From positions 124,001 through 188,000 of the forward strand of contig JADZCR010000006.1 in NCBI GenBank assembly GCA_020851465.1: a stretch of 64,000 bases of DNA, read 5' to 3'. Numbering within the stretch: position 1 is the stretch's first letter; each line of letters begins with the position of its first letter. The translations under genes were made by a program, and so were the position numbers. The notes beneath the pieces were generated by a model, which made no database searches, was not told the origin of the DNA, and worked only from the letters and a program-made list of their open reading frames with translations. Positions 60,827-64,000 of the stretch are shown here, in pieces. Origin of the DNA: Phycisphaeraceae bacterium. Its GTDB lineage: Bacteria; Planctomycetota; Phycisphaerae; Phycisphaerales; Phycisphaeraceae.

Positions 60827-60850
60827 AACGCAGCTTTCTATTCCTGACAA
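60822..60850 (-). promoter_or_regulatory. Candidate promoter of the TPR/alpha-CTD gene
   Basis: Minus-strand TTGTCA (60850-60845), 17-base spacer, TATTCT (60827-60822); start near 60815, about 78 bases before the ATG at 60737. Confidence 0.5.
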
Positions 60851-60958
60851 GTTGCATAAATCCAGACAGGATCAAAGCGTACGAACCCGCCCGCTAACCT
60901 GCTATCCTCAGAAGTATCCCATCCGTCTCTGTTCGGATGTGAATCAGGAAATCCAACC

Positions 60959-62074
60959 ATGATCAAACGCACATGCCTTGCTCTCGCCATTCTTGGTCTT
61001 TCGCTGGGTATCACGGTTCCGTCCCGCGCAGCCGACGGACCTGCCGCGGATGCCGCATCAGTCAAAGAAAACGCGCTGCCCGCCATCTCAAGCGTTAGGT
61101 TTGACGATCGCGGTGACTTCCTCGTTAACGACAAACCATTTTTCCCCATCTTGCTTTATGACGCGCCGACCGATGCAGCAACGCTCAAGCAGCTTCACGA
61201 GTTTGGCTTCAATGTGCTCACGGTTGCGCCAGCCGAGGCGGATGCCCTGCGTGAGCAGGGGTTCTACACCGCAGCCCATGTGAGCGGAAAGATGGACAAG
61301 CTGGGAGGTGTCTTCCTGGCGATCAGTGCGGACAGCCCCGCCCTTTATTTCAAGGACAACCTCGTCAAGCAGACCCAGGAAGCCAACGATAAGGTCCGCG
61401 CTGCGATTCCGGGGCGTCCGGTCATGAACGCGATCGGCTACTGGGAGAATGAACCTGAAGGCGTCATCGCAGGCAAGCTGCCGTCAAAGGCGACCTATGA
61501 CGATCTGGTCGCAGCGATCGAAGTTTCCGCGCCGTATTTGTATCCCGTGCCTTATCAGCCGGTGAGCACCGTTGGCGATGCCGTCGCTCGTGCCCGCATA
61601 GCAACGGACGGAAAAAAGCCGCTCATTCCCATCCTTCAGGTTTTTTCGTGGGATCTCAAAGACCGTTACCCGACACCTGCGGAGCTGCGCGTGATGGTTT
61701 ACCTGTCGCTGGTCGAGGGTGCGGATGGCATCGGTTACTACTCCTACGGCTCGGTGACAGGCCATCCCAAAAAGACCATCGCCCAGGTCCAGCCAGAGCT
61801 TTGGCAGAGCGTCAAGGCGTTGAATCATGAGGCTGCGAAGACCGGCCCACGCCTTCAGAAAGGTGAGGATGTCACCGCGACGGTACTCAAAGACTTGCCC
61901 AAGGGACTCTACGGCAAGGCGGTCCGCGAAGGCGATCAACTGCTCATCATCGTGGTAAATCCGGCCGCTCAAAAGGCGACGCTCTCCGTGGCTGCACCAG
62001 CTCAGGAGAAGACAATCGATCCGATGAGCGTGATGATCCTTGAATTACCCGCAGCCAAAAATCACGCGGAATAA
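60959..62074 (+). CDS. Secreted protein with a glycoside-hydrolase-like barrel, unknown function
   Basis: A 371-residue protein with signal peptide (about 5-24, ending SRA-AD). The start of the domain, FDDRGDFLVNDKPFFPILLYDAPTDAATLKQLHEFGFNVL, resembles the first strand and helix of TIM-barrel glycosidases; PYLYPVPYQP and VYLSLVEGADGIGYYSYGSV fit later strands. A C-terminal beta domain with KAVREGDQLLIIVVNP resembles the small domain after the barrel. No catalytic acid pair can be named. The gene is single and probably uses the promoter at 60799. It is followed by tRNA-Thr on the other strand. Confidence 0.6.
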   Translation: MIKRTCLALAILGLSLGITVPSRAADGPAADAASVKENALPAISSVRFDDRGDFLVNDKPFFPILLYDAPTDAATLKQLHEFGFNVLTVAPAEADALREQGFYTAAHVSGKMDKLGGVFLAISADSPALYFKDNLVKQTQEANDKVRAAIPGRPVMNAIGYWENEPEGVIAGKLPSKATYDDLVAAIEVSAPYLYPVPYQPVSTVGDAVARARIATDGKKPLIPILQVFSWDLKDRYPTPAELRVMVYLSLVEGADGIGYYSYGSVTGHPKKTIAQVQPELWQSVKALNHEAAKTGPRLQKGEDVTATVLKDLPKGLYGKAVREGDQLLIIVVNPAAQKATLSVAAPAQEKTIDPMSVMILELPAAKNHAE

Positions 62075-62140
62075 CTCCACGCTGACAGGCGATCGTCTCG
62101 GTTTCTTCGGATGCGAGGCGGCGATGCGGTTGATAGGCAA

Positions 62141-62212
62141 AGCCACTTGAGGGATTTGAACCCTCGACCTGCGGTTTACAAAACCGCTGCTCTACCACTG
62201 AGCTAAAGTGGC
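62141..62212 (-). tRNA. tRNA-Thr (anticodon UGU)
   Basis: A cloverleaf on the minus strand: acceptor GCCACTT / AAGTGGC (7 bp), D arm GCTC...GAGC, anticodon stem GCGGT / ACCGC with loop TTTGTAA (anticodon TGT), and T arm GAGGG-TTCAAAT-CCCTC. Length is 72 including the discriminator T. The sequence after the acceptor does not encode CCA, so the CCA enzyme at 11501-12784 must add it. Confidence 0.97.
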
Positions 62213-62283
62213 GCTGATTGACCCAGTCGCGAACGGTCGCAGGCAAACAATAGCTGGATCATCCGTGTGTGTCGCGGGGGATT

Positions 62284-62679
62284 TTACTTCTTTTGCGTCC
62301 ACTTGCCGTCAGGCCCCTTGAGGTAATGGCCTGGCTGGGCACGCTGGAAGTTTTGCTCACCGCGCAGTGCGGCTACTTTTTCGACGGTGGTGCCCTGACG
62401 CTCCGCGATGATCGTGTAGATTTCCCGTCGATCCTTGTTTTCCTGGCTGATCAAATCCCGGATCGTCGCGTCCGAGGCCGCAGCACCCGTGACTGCTTCG
62501 ACGTAGCCAAGGTAAGTCTCTCCGACTTTGCCGGCGTTTTTCGCTTCGATCAGCCGTGGCAGCCGCTCCTTGAAACTTTCCTTCAGGTCAGCTTCGCGGT
62601 CGGCACGGGCTGTCCCCGTGATCATCAGTGTGGCGAGCAGACCGGCCAAAAGCAGAACGGGAGTCAGGTGGCGTTTCAT
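62284..62679 (-). CDS. ydbL: YdbL family (DUF1318) periplasmic protein
   Basis: A 131-residue protein with a signal peptide (about 6-26, ending ARA-DR). Residues 30-130 match YdbL/DUF1318: PRLIEAKNAGKVGETYLGYVEAV, LISQENKDRREIYTIIAERQGTTVEKVAALRGEQN and GHYLKGPDGKWTQK. In E. coli it is the third gene of ydbH-ynbE-ydbL. Its start overlaps the ynbE stop by four bases (ATGA), so it is translated with the other two genes. The tRNA-Thr gene is 71 bases past its stop. Confidence 0.88.
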   Translation of the reverse strand: MKRHLTPVLLLAGLLATLMITGTARADREADLKESFKERLPRLIEAKNAGKVGETYLGYVEAVTGAAASDATIRDLISQENKDRREIYTIIAERQGTTVEKVAALRGEQNFQRAQPGHYLKGPDGKWTQKK

Positions 62680-62918
62680 TGAGTGGCTCCTTCAGGGCGG
62701 TTTGACGCTGACTCAGCAGAGGAGGGCTTGGCGGCGGGTTGATCAAAGTCGAAAAACTCATCCAGCTCCTTCTGCACACGGATATTGATGTTGAGCGTCA
62801 TCGGCTTCACCTCGATCGGGTCGATGTGAACCGTATGATGGGTGCAGGCTGCTGCGCTCAGCAGTGCCGACGCAGCGATCAGGGGGATCACTATTTTCAA
62901 TTTGGGCCTCTCGTTCAT
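62676..62918 (-). CDS. ynbE: YnbE-like lipoprotein
   Basis: An 80-residue lipoprotein with signal LIAASALLSAAAC, so the cysteine near residue 25 is lipidated. After it, THHTVHIDPIEVKPMTLNINIRVQKEL matches YnbE, in which a short beta strand completes the partner YdbH bridge. The tail is charged and low-complexity. It overlaps ydbH and ydbL by four bases each. Confidence 0.85.
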   Translation of the reverse strand: MNERPKLKIVIPLIAASALLSAAACTHHTVHIDPIEVKPMTLNINIRVQKELDEFFDFDQPAAKPSSAESASNRPEGATQ

Positions 62919-64000
62919 GGTGCAAGCTCCCCGAAGCCGAGGTTGGCGTTGATGGCTTCCTCTAATCCGCGGATGTTGATTGTAATGCCTTGGAAGTTCA
63001 CCGGCTTGTCCAGGTTGCGACTTTTTCCCTTGACTACCAATACGCAGCGCAGACCTTCAGGGTCGGGGACGAAATCAAAGGTCAGGTAGGAGTACTCGAA
63101 GTTTCCCAATCCCTCTTTGATGCGGGCCTGAACTTCCGCTGCGATCGCACCGGGGTCCAGCAACGCCTGTCCTACCGCCTGATCGAGCCAGGTGCGGCTC
63201 TTGATCTGAAACCAGCCCGTGCCGGGATTCGCGTATAGAAATCCGCGCCCAAACTTCATCCGCTTCCGCTTGCCGGTGTGAAAAATGATGGGCACCCGAC
63301 CGTACATCAATCCTTCACCGACGGCACTGTCGCCGGTCATCAGCGCGATCCACTGCTTGACGTTGATGTTCTCGATGAACGCTTCGAACTCAGCAAGCTC
63401 CTGCGAAGGATGGTAACGAAGCGCGTGGATGTGCAACGAGCCTTGGCCGTCCTCAAAACCCCAGACCGTCCGCTCGATCAGAATCGAGTCCGGCGACTCG
63501 ACCCGAAACGCAACCGTACCATCCTTGAGCACGAGCTTTTTCATTTTCAGTTTTTTGACGGTCAACTCCTGGTCCGGCAGCGTCGTGGGAACGAGGCTGT
63601 CAAGCGTGACCGAGCCGGAAATCCCCTCGACGGCGAACTCATCCGCGTTCTTGCGGAGATTGACGTTGTTGAGCGTCAGCTTCGCACGCGGCGTTACAGC
63701 ACCTGCTCCAAACGTCAACGATGCGTCAAGGCTCACCTTCCCGTCGATGTCCGTTTCATCGAGCGTGTCGCCAGGGATCAGCTTGCGCAGTTGGGACTCG
63801 TCTTCGATGGTGGACTCCGGCATCCTGGCGGTCAGCGTGCCTGTGGGAGTCAGGGAGTCGATGTTCACCTGTGCCGCCAGATCGATCGGTGCCTCTTTCA
63901 ACAACGGCCAGCGTGCGCCAGCAGTGAGTTTGCCGTCTTGTATTTGAAGGTTTCCCGCGAGCGATGGAAGCGTGCGGTTTTGCCAGTGAATCACGGGAGC
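62915..64000 (-). CDS. ydbH: YdbH-like intermembrane lipid transport protein, C-terminal part
   Basis: The frame enters from the right window edge and stops at 62915; 361 codons are seen and no start is in the window (a GTG at 63994 is internal). The beta-rich sequence with repeated TLTARMPESTIEDE, VNVKQWIALMTGDSAVGEGLMYGRVPI, NPGTGWFQIKSRTWLDQA and FEYSYLTFDFVPDPEGLRCVLVVKG matches the AsmA-like/VPS13-type groove protein YdbH (TamB/YhdP/YdbH group), which carries phospholipids between membranes. The order ydbH-ynbE-ydbL is as in E. coli. Confidence 0.85.
   Translation of the reverse strand, partial: APVIHWQNRTLPSLAGNLQIQDGKLTAGARWPLLKEAPIDLAAQVNIDSLTPTGTLTARMPESTIEDESQLRKLIPGDTLDETDIDGKVSLDASLTFGAGAVTPRAKLTLNNVNLRKNADEFAVEGISGSVTLDSLVPTTLPDQELTVKKLKMKKLVLKDGTVAFRVESPDSILIERTVWGFEDGQGSLHIHALRYHPSQELAEFEAFIENINVKQWIALMTGDSAVGEGLMYGRVPIIFHTGKRKRMKFGRGFLYANPGTGWFQIKSRTWLDQAVGQALLDPGAIAAEVQARIKEGLGNFEYSYLTFDFVPDPEGLRCVLVVKGKSRNLDKPVNFQGITINIRGLEEAINANLGFGELAP

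Overview
The window looks like chromosomal DNA of a planctomycete, most probably of the class Phycisphaerae. This is inferred from gene content: a secreted pseudopilin with the N-terminal methylation motif and a C-terminal ADG tag (18620-19531), a TPR protein carrying two RNA polymerase alpha-CTD-like domains (59799-60737), a cytochrome-like secreted protein with a CX4CH motif, and many small lipoproteins and secreted beta-propeller proteins. Most genes are core housekeeping. I see no transposase, integrase, phage gene, CRISPR array or rRNA.

Layout. 1-7.3 kb: the 3' end of argC, then a tight minus-strand cluster (moaE, DUF4149-like membrane protein, degenerate class II aldolase, nth, TMTC-like TPR membrane protein) joined by ATGA overlaps, and mutS. 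7.5-20.2 kb: priA; yggS, a DedA protein, the CCA-adding enzyme and proS on the minus strand; a small lipoprotein, a divergent amidase, a Ser/Thr kinase and thrC; the pseudopilin and rpsT. 20.4-29.3 kb: an orphan nuoI, a LamG/propeller protein with a coupled leader ORF, two secreted proteins, a STAS protein and gyrA. 29.5-45 kb: ychF, a DegT aminotransferase, a HEAT-like protein, hisC-hisB, a MobA-like enzyme, a phosphoesterase, glmS, several small secreted proteins, a DUF4432 enzyme, FmdB, YjbQ, Rsm22 and a cyclophilin. 45-54 kb: a GH95-like hydrolase, a ROK kinase, gatC-orf-gatA, queF, sucD and a PIN-TRAM membrane protein. 54-64 kb: SRP RNA, dnaX with a frameshift site, ybaB, tandem paralogous secreted propellers, the TPR/alpha-CTD protein, a secreted barrel-like protein, tRNA-Thr(UGU) and a ydbH-ynbE-ydbL operon running off the window.

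Functional threads: genome maintenance (mutS, nth, priA, gyrA, dnaX, ybaB); translation and tRNA (proS, gatCA, CCA enzyme, a tRNA without encoded CCA, rpsT, ychF, Rsm22, queF); cell envelope (glmS, ydbH-ynbE-ydbL, lipoproteins). The order SRP RNA - dnaX - ybaB matches the neighbourhood known from Firmicutes.

The most notable non-obvious signals are: an A10 slippery run in dnaX that opens the tau-like extension in the -1 frame; a candidate small RNA at 47724-47812 with a 12-bp UUCG-capped terminator and an exposed CU-rich stretch; an SRP RNA whose apical loop is not GGAA; a terminator-like hairpin just downstream of a promoter in the leader of the pseudopilin gene; and an 18-codon leader ORF overlapping the start of the LamG gene. 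All coordinates, promoters and RNA folds were read by eye; no search or folding program was run.
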